The notes under the pieces were generated by a model. That model did not search any database. It was given only the letters and a program-made list of their open reading frames with translations, and was not told where the DNA came from. A stretch of 64,000 nt of DNA from Paenibacillus anaericanus (GTDB taxonomy: Bacteria; Bacillota; Bacilli; Paenibacillales; Paenibacillaceae). Of the stretch, positions 35,775 through 44,938 are shown in pieces. Each line of letters begins with the position of its first letter. Position 1 is the stretch's first letter. The position numbers were made by a program, and so were the translations under genes. Location of the stretch: contig NZ_RZNY01000027.1 in assembly GCF_003994475.1 (NCBI RefSeq), positions 1-64,000 on the forward strand. The letters are read 5' to 3'.

Positions 35775-37004
35775 TTATTGCTCAGACTGACCGGACCATC
35801 TTGACATCAATGATTTCAAAAGAGTTTGATCTAGTTTCTTATTTGCCGAAGGTAAGGGAATATCGTCCACGTCTTGACCATACAATCGAATGCTCATAAC
35901 TAAAGCCAAGCTTACCATATTAATAATCAACGAGGTCCCTCCGTAACTAATGAACGGAAGTGTTATTCCTGTCAAAGGCATTAGCCCAATGAACATACCT
36001 ATATTTTCGAAAATTTGATAAAGAAACATCGCTACAATCCCAGTAATAATCAGGGGCCCGGCACGGTCCCGACATTCCAGCGCAATAAGAATCAAACGGT
36101 AGATCAGAATGAAATACAGCAGGATAAGTACGGATACGCCTATAAATCCAAACTCTTCGCCAACAACGACAATAATAGAATCTGAATAAGTATAAGGCAC
36201 TAAAGCGGATTGTACCATCGAACCTTTCATGTAGCCCTTACCGAACATACCACCAGATGCAATGGCTAACTTCGCATTTCTGGTGTGATAAGATGCATCT
36301 GAACTAGCTGTCTCCGGCATTAACCATGGATCAATTCTTTTGAGCCAGTGCGCCTTGCCCGACTTTTCCAATGCAGTTGCAATATCGTCGTGATAATTAA
36401 TGTACGCTTTAACTCCACCATAAAAAGTGGCTGTAAATATAACCAAAATAATGAGTGTATGCGAGTATTTAATATTACCTACCCACAACATGCCAAGCAA
36501 AATAACTAAGTAACTAAGTGCATTCCCTATATCGTTTTGTGCCATGACCATACCAAAAGGAATCATTGTAACCAGTCCCAGTGGCACGATGTCTCTCCAG
36601 AAGGAAAGCCCTAGTTTCGATTTTTTCGCCAATAACGCTCCTAGAGTAAGGATCAGTATAAGCTTAAACAACTCCGCGGGTTGTAAATTAAGCCCTACCC
36701 CTGGAATTTTGATCCACCCTTTTGCTCCATTCACTTCAGAACCTATAAAAAGAACACTCACTAGCAGAAGAATACCACCAGCGAAAATATACATGTGATA
36801 TTTAATGAGAATTCGGTAATCGACAAGTAAAATACCGAAAAAAACAAAAAATCCGAGGATGTAATAAAATAGCATGCGGGTGTCGGAGCCTTTAAATTTC
36901 GGCCAAGCTGCAATTCCACTATGAATGAGGCAAATACTGAGCCCCATAAAAAACAATAAAATGATAACAATGGACCAATCAATTCTTTTCCACTTATTAA
37001 TCAT
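35775..37004 (-). CDS. FtsW/RodA/SpoVE-family glycan polymerase, copy B
   Basis: 409 residues, about 10 membrane segments, alignable to copy A along its full length. Motifs: LQPAELFKLILILTLGALL, AQNDIGNALS, GEEFGFIGVS, PLTGITLPFISYGGTSLIINM. An AAGGAG site lies 10 bases before the ATG. The C-terminus has an extra roughly 20-residue polar tail. The pair probably arose by tandem duplication. Exact division, elongation or spore role cannot be told from sequence. Confidence 0.88.
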   Translation of the reverse strand: MINKWKRIDWSIVIILLFFMGLSICLIHSGIAAWPKFKGSDTRMLFYYILGFFVFFGILLVDYRILIKYHMYIFAGGILLLVSVLFIGSEVNGAKGWIKIPGVGLNLQPAELFKLILILTLGALLAKKSKLGLSFWRDIVPLGLVTMIPFGMVMAQNDIGNALSYLVILLGMLWVGNIKYSHTLIILVIFTATFYGGVKAYINYHDDIATALEKSGKAHWLKRIDPWLMPETASSDASYHTRNAKLAIASGGMFGKGYMKGSMVQSALVPYTYSDSIIVVVGEEFGFIGVSVLILLYFILIYRLILIALECRDRAGPLIITGIVAMFLYQIFENIGMFIGLMPLTGITLPFISYGGTSLIINMVSLALVMSIRLYGQDVDDIPLPSANKKLDQTLLKSLMSRWSGQSEQ

Positions 37005-37154
37005 GAATGAATGGCTCCTTTTTCACACTGTATTGTTGTTTTCTAGGCAACAATATACTCATCCTATCGTACACCATCTTTACGTATCTGAACAAGTTAA
37101 CTCCAAGCACATGAAAAAATACCCACAGCTTTAAAAAAAACAAATCAGTTATAC

Positions 37155-37203
37155 AAAAAAAACCTTGGTTTCATAGCGGCTCATGCCTGCTTTGACACCA
37201 AGG
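37155..37203 (-). terminator. Terminator after the rpiR-type regulator
   Basis: Minus-strand arms CCTTGGT / ACCAAGG enclose an inner GGC...GCC stem and are followed by eight T. It ends the transcript that starts at 43840. Confidence 0.85.
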
Positions 37204-37240
37204 TTGTGATCATGAATAAATATAGAAAAGGAACCCAAAG

Positions 37241-38101
37241 TTATAAAAAGTAATTGGTGATCGATTGATCTCGGGCTAATATCGCTTCACTGTCCAGCTT
37301 CTTCTTCAAATAAGATTTATCAGATGAAATGAATATACTCATAATCAAATCTACGACGAACAAAAACGTAATATGATTGGACATTAATGCACTGTTATTT
37401 ACAGATATCTTGTCGGGAACGATAATGCCTACATTCGCATTCTCTGTAATAGGTGAAGAATCGTAGCAAGTTACCGCTATCGTCTTCGCCTGATTTACCT
37501 GGGCAATAGACACTCCGTCTACGATTTCCCTCGTTGATCCCGACCTGGAGAAGGCAATGACTACATCCTCGGAAGTACATTGAGATGCTGCAATCTTCAT
37601 TGCTCTGCTATCACTGATCGCCTCGGATATGATACCGATAATAGCTAACCGGTTCTTTAATGCAATAGCCGCCAGAAAGGAGTCGAACAGTCCAAACATA
37701 AAAATTCTTCGCGAACTCTTCAGAATGTCCACAACACGATGGAGTTGCTCCTCCGTCACAAGTGCTGAAGTATTCACAATCAATTCATTGTAATCCAAAG
37801 CGAGCGCATCAATAGGATTGATCTCTCGTCTCTCTTTCTTCTTAGCCTGCATCTCTCTATAGAACGCGTCCTGGGCAAAAGCGATTTTAAAGTCAATGAA
37901 CCCTTTGAAACCAACCTTTTTACAGAAACGGTTAATACTCGTCTCAGATACACCTATTTCATTAGCAATTCCAGTAATCGTATTGCTAGTAATGAACTCC
38001 GGATTATGGATAACAAAACTTGCGATCTGATTCTCTCCATATGTGAACTTTTGCGTTTGCGATACGATCTTTGCAATAACTGCCGGAACCTGCGAAGACA
38101 T
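37241..38101 (-). CDS. MurR/RpiR-family transcriptional regulator
   Basis: 286 residues. N-terminal HTH_6 domain (about 1-77, with EIGVSETSINRFCKKVGFKGFIDFK as the recognition helix region) and a C-terminal SIS sugar-phosphate domain (about 120-255, FSRSGSTREIVDGVSIA). Usual members sense phosphosugars and repress catabolic genes. It is the last gene of the FAD-permease-HyuA-HEXXH run and likely controls it through the palindrome at 43955-43967. GGGGGAG precedes the ATG. Confidence 0.88.
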   Translation of the reverse strand: MSSQVPAVIAKIVSQTQKFTYGENQIASFVIHNPEFITSNTITGIANEIGVSETSINRFCKKVGFKGFIDFKIAFAQDAFYREMQAKKKERREINPIDALALDYNELIVNTSALVTEEQLHRVVDILKSSRRIFMFGLFDSFLAAIALKNRLAIIGIISEAISDSRAMKIAASQCTSEDVVIAFSRSGSTREIVDGVSIAQVNQAKTIAVTCYDSSPITENANVGIIVPDKISVNNSALMSNHITFLFVVDLIMSIFISSDKSYLKKKLDSEAILARDQSITNYFL

Positions 38102-38208
38102 GATACTCTCCCCCTGATCTAACGATGGAATATGGCTACCCGGTTACTCCCCGCTAGCATTATACATTATATCACACCAAGTAAGGTATTGAGAGAATCA
38201 AAAGTAAA

Positions 38209-38865
38209 TCATAACCAACTTTTCCAATCTTGCATTTTATGCTTGAATTGTTCTATCGACATCGTCTTGTTCTCGATAAGGTAAACGTAGTCTAGTAAGT
38301 TTGGTAGATATGTAAGTCCAGTGATCTCCTTACAAAAAGCATGGGCTGCAATTTCACTGCATTTCACCACACTGGATCGTTTCGTGTAGAACCCAAGCTT
38401 TAGAACATCTATCGGTTCCAATAGTTCGTTAGTAAAGCGTCCTGACTTGTATTCAAGGTAATGATAGAATTCATGTGCCAAGTGAATATCAATGAGTTGC
38501 TCCATATCTGGGCTCTCGTGATGTCCCATAAGCGCCTCAAGAGCTTGTTGCATCTCTGACAAAGAAGCGGAATACACTGTAATTTCCGGCGGTGCCTTAG
38601 CAAAATCAATCTGTGCACGAAAAGAGACTTGATGAAATTTACCTGACTTACCCGTAATTTCATATTTCAAGCCTTCACGCTGACATAGCGCTCTCACTGA
38701 GTTTCCAGTGAAAGCAGCACCGATCTGCTTACCCTTGTCTAACGACTCTTTCACATAATAAGGAATTTTATCTCTAGGTATTTTGTGAAATAGAGGATCC
38801 TGCTCCAATTCGGCGCAAGCCAGCATTTCTTCAGAGAGAGAGTTTATCACTTCCTGTATCGACAC
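38209..38865 (-). CDS. Putative zinc-dependent hydrolase with HEXXH-type motif
   Basis: 218 residues, family not recognised. LIDIHLAHEFYHYLEYKSG contains HExxH (about residues 130-134), the zincin motif, and SEIAAHAFCKEITG further on could give the third ligand. No signal peptide, so it is probably cytoplasmic. It begins with GTG behind GAGGAG, 61 bases after hyuA, and precedes the RpiR-type regulator. By position it may hydrolyse an intermediate of the catabolic operon or act as a regulator protease. Function not established. Confidence 0.6.
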   Translation of the reverse strand: MSIQEVINSLSEEMLACAELEQDPLFHKIPRDKIPYYVKESLDKGKQIGAAFTGNSVRALCQREGLKYEITGKSGKFHQVSFRAQIDFAKAPPEITVYSASLSEMQQALEALMGHHESPDMEQLIDIHLAHEFYHYLEYKSGRFTNELLEPIDVLKLGFYTKRSSVVKCSEIAAHAFCKEITGLTYLPNLLDYVYLIENKTMSIEQFKHKMQDWKSWL

Positions 38866-38926
38866 GGCCCATCTCCTCTTCTATTGCTTCACAATATATT
38901 GGTGTTACTTCTTTGATATGTTATTA

Positions 38927-41074
38927 CTATTGATACGCGATTACAATCAGTTCGTCTTCTGCTCTCAGCATCTCCGTCTCAATCTCAAGAATAGACATAA
39001 GTTGCTCCTTCGTCTGCATCCCTGTCAGATCCAACATCTTTTCTTTATAAAAAACAAATACCTTAGGTATGGTTGCATTTGCATCGGAATAAATTGTGTT
39101 GTCATCCAGAAATTCACCGAGCCACCCTCCAAACTGGGATTTGGTGATTTTCGTAAATTGGACATTGCCCTTCTTGAAGCGGACGACTCCTTCACGGTCG
39201 AGTACGCTAGCATATGTTGATCTCTTCTTCATCAAACCGAAGAATGATTTCTTTACACTTTCACTGCTAAAAAGACTCCATCTCCCCGTTTGCGCCACCA
39301 TTTTCGTTAATTCAAGCGGTTGGTCTACCGAATGAGCAGCTGTTTCACGCATGGCCTCGACAGACATATTCTCCTGGCCCAAATCTTTGGAACGAAGCTC
39401 CGTCGAACCCGTGGCTACTGCACGCAGAATATTTTTCTGACTATCAATTTCAATGGTAACCTCAACCGTTTCCTCACTAGCACCTGATTTGACAATTCGT
39501 TCAACGATTTCAGATCGAATCCGCTTAATATCGTCCTCGGTTGGATTAACAACCGTTCTCTCTAACTGCTCCTTAACCATAGCCAAAGCAACACCGATTG
39601 TAGAAACGTAAGGCGCATTGTTAGCTATCTTGCATTTCATGTTCTCCCGTTCAGCCATCGCCGGAACGAGTACCGTACCGCTTCCTCCTCCACCTACCAA
39701 GGTTACGAAGGATCGATCCAATTCATAATCATCAATCATTTCATTCACTGTCTTCATCGTCTTGTCTATTGCAATATTCATCACCTGTCTAGCCGCTTCC
39801 TCGACCGTTAGGCCAGTATGGGAGGCGAGCGCTTCCCACGCTTTAATCGCCGCTTCCTTGTTACCCTCGGCATAATCCCCTTTAGGTATGTATCCTAGGA
39901 TATTAGCCGCACCAGCCAGAGTATAGGAATAATCTTTCCCATTCGCACTTTCACAAATTATATATTCCTGCGGGTCTCCTTCTCTAGGACTAAGGAATTT
40001 CACTTTGGGATCCACAATTTGATCACTTGGTGCAAATGCCTCATACTCTTTGCCTGCAATGTGCGCGCTTCGCGGTCCTACATCTGTTATTTTGCCGTCG
40101 ACTACCTTTATCATACTTCCCCCGGCGATACCAAGGGTGCGAACATCTAGGGATTGCAGATACGTGCGATGCCCGCCAACCTGGGCATTCTTGATCATAA
40201 CCTTCCCATTCTTAATTACGGATATATCCACGCTTGTCCCGCCGACCTCAAAGAAAATCCCATCTGAGATCTTTTCATACATCAACGCTCCGGCAACACC
40301 CGCTGCAAGACCGGACAGCATCGTAAGAATCGGACGTTTACGAACTTCATCAATACTCATCACTCCGCCGTCACAACGCATAATCATCAGTTGGGACTTG
40401 ATGTTTGCGTTCTTAACGGATTTCTCCGTCATGTTAGCCGTTTCCATCATTTTCGGAATGAGCGAGGCGTTAACAACTGCAGTTCTTGTACGTGTTTTCA
40501 ATCCGTACAATTGGGAAATCTCATGGCCTCCTGTCGCGTAAATGCCTTTCTTATTCGCAATTTCTACCACACGAAGCTCATTGGTCGGGTTATCAACGCT
40601 ATACGCTTCGGATGCAACAATGACTTCAGCACCTTGCTTCACTAGTTCATCAATCGCCGCAACAATTTGCTCTTCCTTCAAGTCCTTAGAATCTATATAC
40701 GTATGATAAGCCTTTAAATATTTACCTGGGGCAAGCTCAATGTCCCCGGTATTAGATTCCGAACGAGCACCGATACCATCTAACCCGGAGCCCATACCAA
40801 TAATACCTACACGTGCTACATCACCTTCTAACAGTGCATTCGTGGCCTGGGTCGTTCCATGAGCAATAAAAGTAACATCTTCCGGCAGGATACCCCGGCT
40901 CTCCAATATTTGATTCAAAATTTGAACGATCCCTTTCGCCACGCCATCTTCGTCGTGGTGAGTGGTCGGAATTTTCATTTTCTCAATTACTTCGAACGTT
41001 TCATTGTCTATAACAGCAGCATCGGTAAACGTACCCCCAACATCTATCCCTACTCTAACCTTTTTTCTCTCCAT
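38927..41074 (-). CDS. Hydantoinase/oxoprolinase-family protein (HyuA type)
   Basis: About 715 residues. N-terminal Hydant_A_N domain with the ATP-grasping GIDVGGTFTDAAV (about 8-20), IAHGTTQATNALLEGD, then the hydantoinase A domain (MRCDGGVMSIDEVRKRPILTMLSGLAAGVAGA; FEVGGTSVDIS) and a C-terminal ATPase-like GGGGSG segment. The family hydrolyses cyclic amides such as hydantoins or 5-oxoproline using ATP. No HyuB partner is present, which is unusual. The last roughly 170 residues do not look like standard HyuA. Start at the ATG behind AGGAGG, 41 codons inside the longest frame. Confidence 0.85.
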   Translation of the reverse strand: MERKKVRVGIDVGGTFTDAAVIDNETFEVIEKMKIPTTHHDEDGVAKGIVQILNQILESRGILPEDVTFIAHGTTQATNALLEGDVARVGIIGMGSGLDGIGARSESNTGDIELAPGKYLKAYHTYIDSKDLKEEQIVAAIDELVKQGAEVIVASEAYSVDNPTNELRVVEIANKKGIYATGGHEISQLYGLKTRTRTAVVNASLIPKMMETANMTEKSVKNANIKSQLMIMRCDGGVMSIDEVRKRPILTMLSGLAAGVAGALMYEKISDGIFFEVGGTSVDISVIKNGKVMIKNAQVGGHRTYLQSLDVRTLGIAGGSMIKVVDGKITDVGPRSAHIAGKEYEAFAPSDQIVDPKVKFLSPREGDPQEYIICESANGKDYSYTLAGAANILGYIPKGDYAEGNKEAAIKAWEALASHTGLTVEEAARQVMNIAIDKTMKTVNEMIDDYELDRSFVTLVGGGGSGTVLVPAMAERENMKCKIANNAPYVSTIGVALAMVKEQLERTVVNPTEDDIKRIRSEIVERIVKSGASEETVEVTIEIDSQKNILRAVATGSTELRSKDLGQENMSVEAMRETAAHSVDQPLELTKMVAQTGRWSLFSSESVKKSFFGLMKKRSTYASVLDREGVVRFKKGNVQFTKITKSQFGGWLGEFLDDNTIYSDANATIPKVFVFYKEKMLDLTGMQTKEQLMSILEIETEMLRAEDELIVIAYQ

Positions 41075-41139
41075 ATTATCCTCCTGAAATGATAGGCAGG
41101 GTCCCTCGAAAGGCTCCCTGCCTGATATATTTTCTACAA

Positions 41140-42438
41140 TTAGAACACCATGAATGATCCAATAATCATGGAAATCAGGACAGAAACAACCATCCAAGGC
41201 AACGTCTTTTTCAGAATTTCATTAATATCACTCTTAGTGAAGTCCGCTACCCAAACATTGTGTGAATTGGTTGGATCAGATACAGCTTGGACGTTACTTA
41301 CAACACGTAAGGCCAGCATAGCTGCTACCGGCGTCATGCCAGCAGTTACAAACAGAGCAGCAATACCGCTACCGAGTCCCCACACATTTAGAGGTCCGCG
41401 ATAAATCGCAAGAGGTGATAACAAAGTGAAAAAGATGATGTACATCAACGGAGTGCTTGGAAGCACACTTTCAATCAATGGTGATATGAGTGATGCTACT
41501 TGTGGCGCCATAACAGAATTGAGCAACATACCAATACCGATCATCAGGGCCATAGCCCCAGCAATATCTTGGATTCCTTCTACGAGGGCACTGGACAGAA
41601 TATGAATCGGCCGTTTCGGTAAAGTCAGAATAATTGTCACGATCGCACCGATAATAACAGCAGGAACGATATCGAGCTTGAATGCATAGACGAGAATAAC
41701 TGGAACGAGTGGACTAATCAACGCAATGGTCGGAACCTTCTTGCCCTCTCCTCCTCCGGTGGCGTTTGGCATTGCCCACGCCTTTTTACCTTTGCCATCT
41801 TTCTTAATATTGAAGATAATCATAGCCAAGGAAATGATAATTAGTGGTAGTGCAGCAACAAGTGTGTAATCCCCAATCGTCTGAACATCCAGACCAAGAA
41901 CATCTACATACACCGCCCAGTTAGATACGTTAAACAACGCACCCACACCGACTGACGAGATTACGACAATAGAAGCTACGAACTGTGATATCCCGGCTGT
42001 CAGCATGATCGGAATAACGATCGTACCTACCAAGATAACCATACCAAGACCGCCCGCTGCTGAGAAGATAATCGAGCCGGTAACAAAGAATAGTACTGCG
42101 ATCATCACCGGCTTATCACCCGCAAGTTCAGCCGCTTTTCGTATGATCGATTTCGTAATTCCTACTTTATTAAGAATTTGACCGAACCAAGCACCGAATA
42201 CCAAACCTGCGATTGCACCCGACAACCTCATCGAGCCCGCAGATAGAACCGTCTTGGCTATTGTTGTAGTCACTTCCGGATCGTCCGACATCCACGGAAC
42301 TCCTGCAATCAATGCAAATAGGATTGCCATAATTGGCAATGCAAGAATCGTTGGAAGCTTCCTCATCATCATTAATCCTATGAATATTAAGAAGACCGCA
42401 AGAATTCCAATAGCTTGAAACCACATTAAAGATGTCAC
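41140..42438 (-). CDS. GntP/CitM-like membrane permease
   Basis: About 432 residues with roughly 12 membrane segments, including GSMRLSGAIAGLVFGAWFGQIL, SAAGGLGMVILVGTIVIPIML and SNVQAVSDPTNSHNVWVADFT near the C-terminus. This resembles ion:organic-anion transporters of the GntP/citrate class; the substrate is unknown. I use the GTG at 42438, which has GAGGGG 8 bases before it. It lies between the FAD oxidoreductase and HyuA, so it probably imports the compound these enzymes use. Confidence 0.75.
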   Translation of the reverse strand: MTSLMWFQAIGILAVFLIFIGLMMMRKLPTILALPIMAILFALIAGVPWMSDDPEVTTTIAKTVLSAGSMRLSGAIAGLVFGAWFGQILNKVGITKSIIRKAAELAGDKPVMIAVLFFVTGSIIFSAAGGLGMVILVGTIVIPIMLTAGISQFVASIVVISSVGVGALFNVSNWAVYVDVLGLDVQTIGDYTLVAALPLIIISLAMIIFNIKKDGKGKKAWAMPNATGGGEGKKVPTIALISPLVPVILVYAFKLDIVPAVIIGAIVTIILTLPKRPIHILSSALVEGIQDIAGAMALMIGIGMLLNSVMAPQVASLISPLIESVLPSTPLMYIIFFTLLSPLAIYRGPLNVWGLGSGIAALFVTAGMTPVAAMLALRVVSNVQAVSDPTNSHNVWVADFTKSDINEILKKTLPWMVVSVLISMIIGSFMVF

Positions 42439-42481
42439 TATAATTTCCCCTCTCAAAATGATTGCATTTCACCGCACTTGT

Positions 42482-43840
42482 CTATACCTCTAGGTATGCA
42501 CCCTGTTCTTTCAAGACAGCCTGCACATCCCTGATGTTCACATCCTGTACCGTTGTACCTTTCTTGACTGCCATTGCAGCTGCAACACCTCCGGCGTGAC
42601 CAATGGCCCCTGTTGTTGGTGTAGTTCTCATGGCTGCTTGAGCCTCAAAGGTTGCTGAAATACATCTACCAATAACAATCAAGTTCTTAACCGATTCCGT
42701 AATCATACAAGAGTACGGAATACTGTACATACCGCCCCATTCTAGCTTCTCATGCTTCGTTCCTTCTCCATCTGGACTATGGATATCAATCGGATATCCC
42801 GAATGAGCAATCGTATCTGTAAATTTCCGCTGTTCAAGAAGATCCTCAGCAGTTAGCGTATATAGACCTTTAATCTGCCTTGAACCCCTTACACCGATAG
42901 AAGGCCCCGTAGATTCTACTACTGCATCCTCAAAACCAGGAATATATTTATGTACGAACATTTCGAGCTCTCGACACTGTTTACGGCCTACCATTTCTGC
43001 CTTACTTAAGCTGAGTGCATCTGTTGCATCGTGGCCCAAAATTCGGGTAGTATTCAGAATAACCTCGCCAGGATTATTGGTCTCAAAGAATAGAATATTC
43101 TCCCGAGGGATCGATATTTCTCCTCTAGCCTTCGCTTCTTTGAATAGGCTATCGAATCCGCCCACAGATAACCGGGATGATGTTTCAATAATTGAGGTAT
43201 CACCGTTATACAGTGGAAAATCATCTGGATGCTCATGAATGTACTGTTTGACTCTAGGAATATTCACGTTATACATTTTCATATTCAGTGTCATCGGCTG
43301 CGTCGCCCCATCGGACTCTCTGCCCTTCGTATATTCAACTCCAGCTCTAGCAGATAGGTCACCATCACCAGTGGCGTCAATGAACACAGTAGCCTCAATT
43401 TCACTAAGTCCCGACTTGTTGCATACGGTAACACTAACAATGTTCCCGCTCTCAGTCTTCACACTGACTAACATGGTGTGGTATAAAATTTCGCCGCCGT
43501 TCTCCACCACCATTAATTCCAACTCATGTTTCATAGCCTCTGCATCAAATGGTGTAACAGAATACGTAAAACCTACCGTGTCAACGATGTGCCCTGGCGA
43601 TTTACCTAGCTTTTTCAGACGTTCAATAAGTTGATCTGTGAATCCTTGAATCGCTTGCTTCTCACCTGCATGGAACGTCATCATGGGTCCTACCCCGTTA
43701 GCCGTTAACGTACCGCCCAAGAAACCCTGCGATTCTATGATCAGTGTCCTTGCCCCTGCACTAGATGCAGCAATCGCTGCCATGGCGCCTGAAATACCTC
43801 CGCCCATCACAACAACGTCATATTGTTGACTATTCCCCAT
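42482..43840 (-). CDS. FAD-dependent oxidoreductase (FAD_oxidored family)
   Basis: About 452 residues. N-terminal dinucleotide fold VVVMGGGISGAMAAIAASSAGARTLIIE, then FLGGTLTANGVGPM, FIDATGDGDLSARAGVEY and a C-terminal FAD-binding IVIGRCISATFEAQAAMRTTPTTGAIGHAGG. This is the PF12831 type, often annotated as a dehydrogenase of unknown substrate. First gene of the operon, 44 bases before the permease. The ATG at 43840 has GGAGTG before it; an in-frame GTG abuts that site. Confidence 0.85.
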   Translation of the reverse strand: MGNSQQYDVVVMGGGISGAMAAIAASSAGARTLIIESQGFLGGTLTANGVGPMMTFHAGEKQAIQGFTDQLIERLKKLGKSPGHIVDTVGFTYSVTPFDAEAMKHELELMVVENGGEILYHTMLVSVKTESGNIVSVTVCNKSGLSEIEATVFIDATGDGDLSARAGVEYTKGRESDGATQPMTLNMKMYNVNIPRVKQYIHEHPDDFPLYNGDTSIIETSSRLSVGGFDSLFKEAKARGEISIPRENILFFETNNPGEVILNTTRILGHDATDALSLSKAEMVGRKQCRELEMFVHKYIPGFEDAVVESTGPSIGVRGSRQIKGLYTLTAEDLLEQRKFTDTIAHSGYPIDIHSPDGEGTKHEKLEWGGMYSIPYSCMITESVKNLIVIGRCISATFEAQAAMRTTPTTGAIGHAGGVAAAMAVKKGTTVQDVNIRDVQAVLKEQGAYLEV

Positions 43841-43909
43841 TCCAAACTTCACTCCCTAAAGTAATGTTTGTTCGCTTCCTGAATCTAGATTAACAAAACA
43901 AAACCAAAA

Positions 43910-43967
43910 TGTAAATGCTTTCAGGATATTATTTTCTTAATAAACGTAAATAAAGAAAATCATTTTC
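43910..43967 (-). promoter_or_regulatory. Promoter, cre-like site and RpiR-type palindrome of the catabolic operon
   Basis: From upstream: palindrome GAAAAT-G-ATTTTC (43955-43967), typical of RpiR-family operators; -35 TTTATT (43949-43954), 17 bases, -10 TAATAT (43926-43931); and a cre-like sequence TGTAAATGCTTTCA (43910-43923, one departure from consensus) just after the -10. The order predicts repression by CcpA in good carbon and by the regulator at 37241-38101. Confidence 0.5.
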
Positions 43968-43973
43968 AGGCGC

Positions 43974-44030
43974 AAAAAAATCCTTGTTCGATTTCAGCGG
44001 TATCTACACCTGCATACTCTCGTCCAAGGA
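43974..44030 (-). terminator. Terminator of prfA-prmC
   Basis: Minus-strand arms TCCTTG / CAAGGA with an inner CGA / TCG pair and a long loop, followed by TTTTTTTG. It starts 14 bases after the prmC stop. Confidence 0.7.
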
Positions 44031-44043
44031 CACTCAGTCCGAT

Positions 44044-44934
44044 CTATTCTTCTCTCGCCAGCCCCAGCACATGGCGGTCAATTCCAGCCAGGTCAGGGAT
44101 CGTTACGATCTCGTTCCAAAAACCTGCCTGCCGTAGCATCTCCGCCACTTCTTCTGCTTGCCCCATTCCCAGTTCAAAACCTATTAGGCGAGGCGGCTGT
44201 GGCAGAAGACTAAGCTGCTCCATCATGATGCGGTAAGGTCCCAAACCATCCGGCCCACCATCAAGTGCACCACGAGGTTCATAATCGCGCACCTCTGGTT
44301 GAAGGCCCTCAATCGTCTCCGCCGGTATATATGGCGGGTTCGACACTACAATGTCCAGCGGTTCGCCCGCGAAGGGTTCAAGCAGATTTCCCTGCTTGAA
44401 CGTAACGTCTAGGCCGAGCCGCTGGACATTCGCCTGCGCCACCGCCAGCGCTTCCGGCGAGATATCACTCGCCGTGATGCGCCACGACGGGCGCAGATGC
44501 GCGAGCGCAGCGGCAATTGCGCCGCTGCCGGTGCCGATGTCGGCGACCAGCGGAGCGCCGCCTGGCCAGAGGCGATTGCCTGCGTCAGCAATCGCCTCCA
44601 CGAGCAGCTCCGTTTCGGGGCGGGGAATCAGCACCGCCGGCGTGACCTGAAAGGTCAAGCCGTAGAATTCCTGTTCCCCGATAATGTACTGCGCTGGCTC
44701 GCCCGCCGCCTTGCGGCGGATTGCCTCTTCCCACAGGGCCTTACGGTCTTGTGGGAAAGGATCACGTAGCGCCGTCAAATATGCGGCGCCAGAGAGCCCT
44801 AACACATGGCGGAGTAATAACTCCGTATTAGATAAGGGCTCACTCACCCCAGCTGCCTCTAAAAAAGAAGAAGCCTCTCTACGGGCTTCTGAAATGTTGA
44901 GCGCTCCAGATAGAACATATCCGTCATCGTTCAA
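44044..44934 (-). CDS. prmC: Release-factor glutamine methyltransferase (PrmC)
   Basis: Methylates the Gln of the GGQ motif in release factors, using SAM. 296 residues: N-terminal helical domain and a C-terminal methyltransferase with VADIGTGSGAIAAAL and the catalytic NPPY (VVSNPPYIP). It starts with TTG behind AAAGGAG, five bases after prfA stops, so the two are coupled. The middle (about 44330-44780) is much richer in GC than both ends. Confidence 0.96.
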   Translation of the reverse strand: MNDDGYVLSGALNISEARREASSFLEAAGVSEPLSNTELLLRHVLGLSGAAYLTALRDPFPQDRKALWEEAIRRKAAGEPAQYIIGEQEFYGLTFQVTPAVLIPRPETELLVEAIADAGNRLWPGGAPLVADIGTGSGAIAAALAHLRPSWRITASDISPEALAVAQANVQRLGLDVTFKQGNLLEPFAGEPLDIVVSNPPYIPAETIEGLQPEVRDYEPRGALDGGPDGLGPYRIMMEQLSLLPQPPRLIGFELGMGQAEEVAEMLRQAGFWNEIVTIPDLAGIDRHVLGLAREE

Positions 44935-44938
44935 AATA

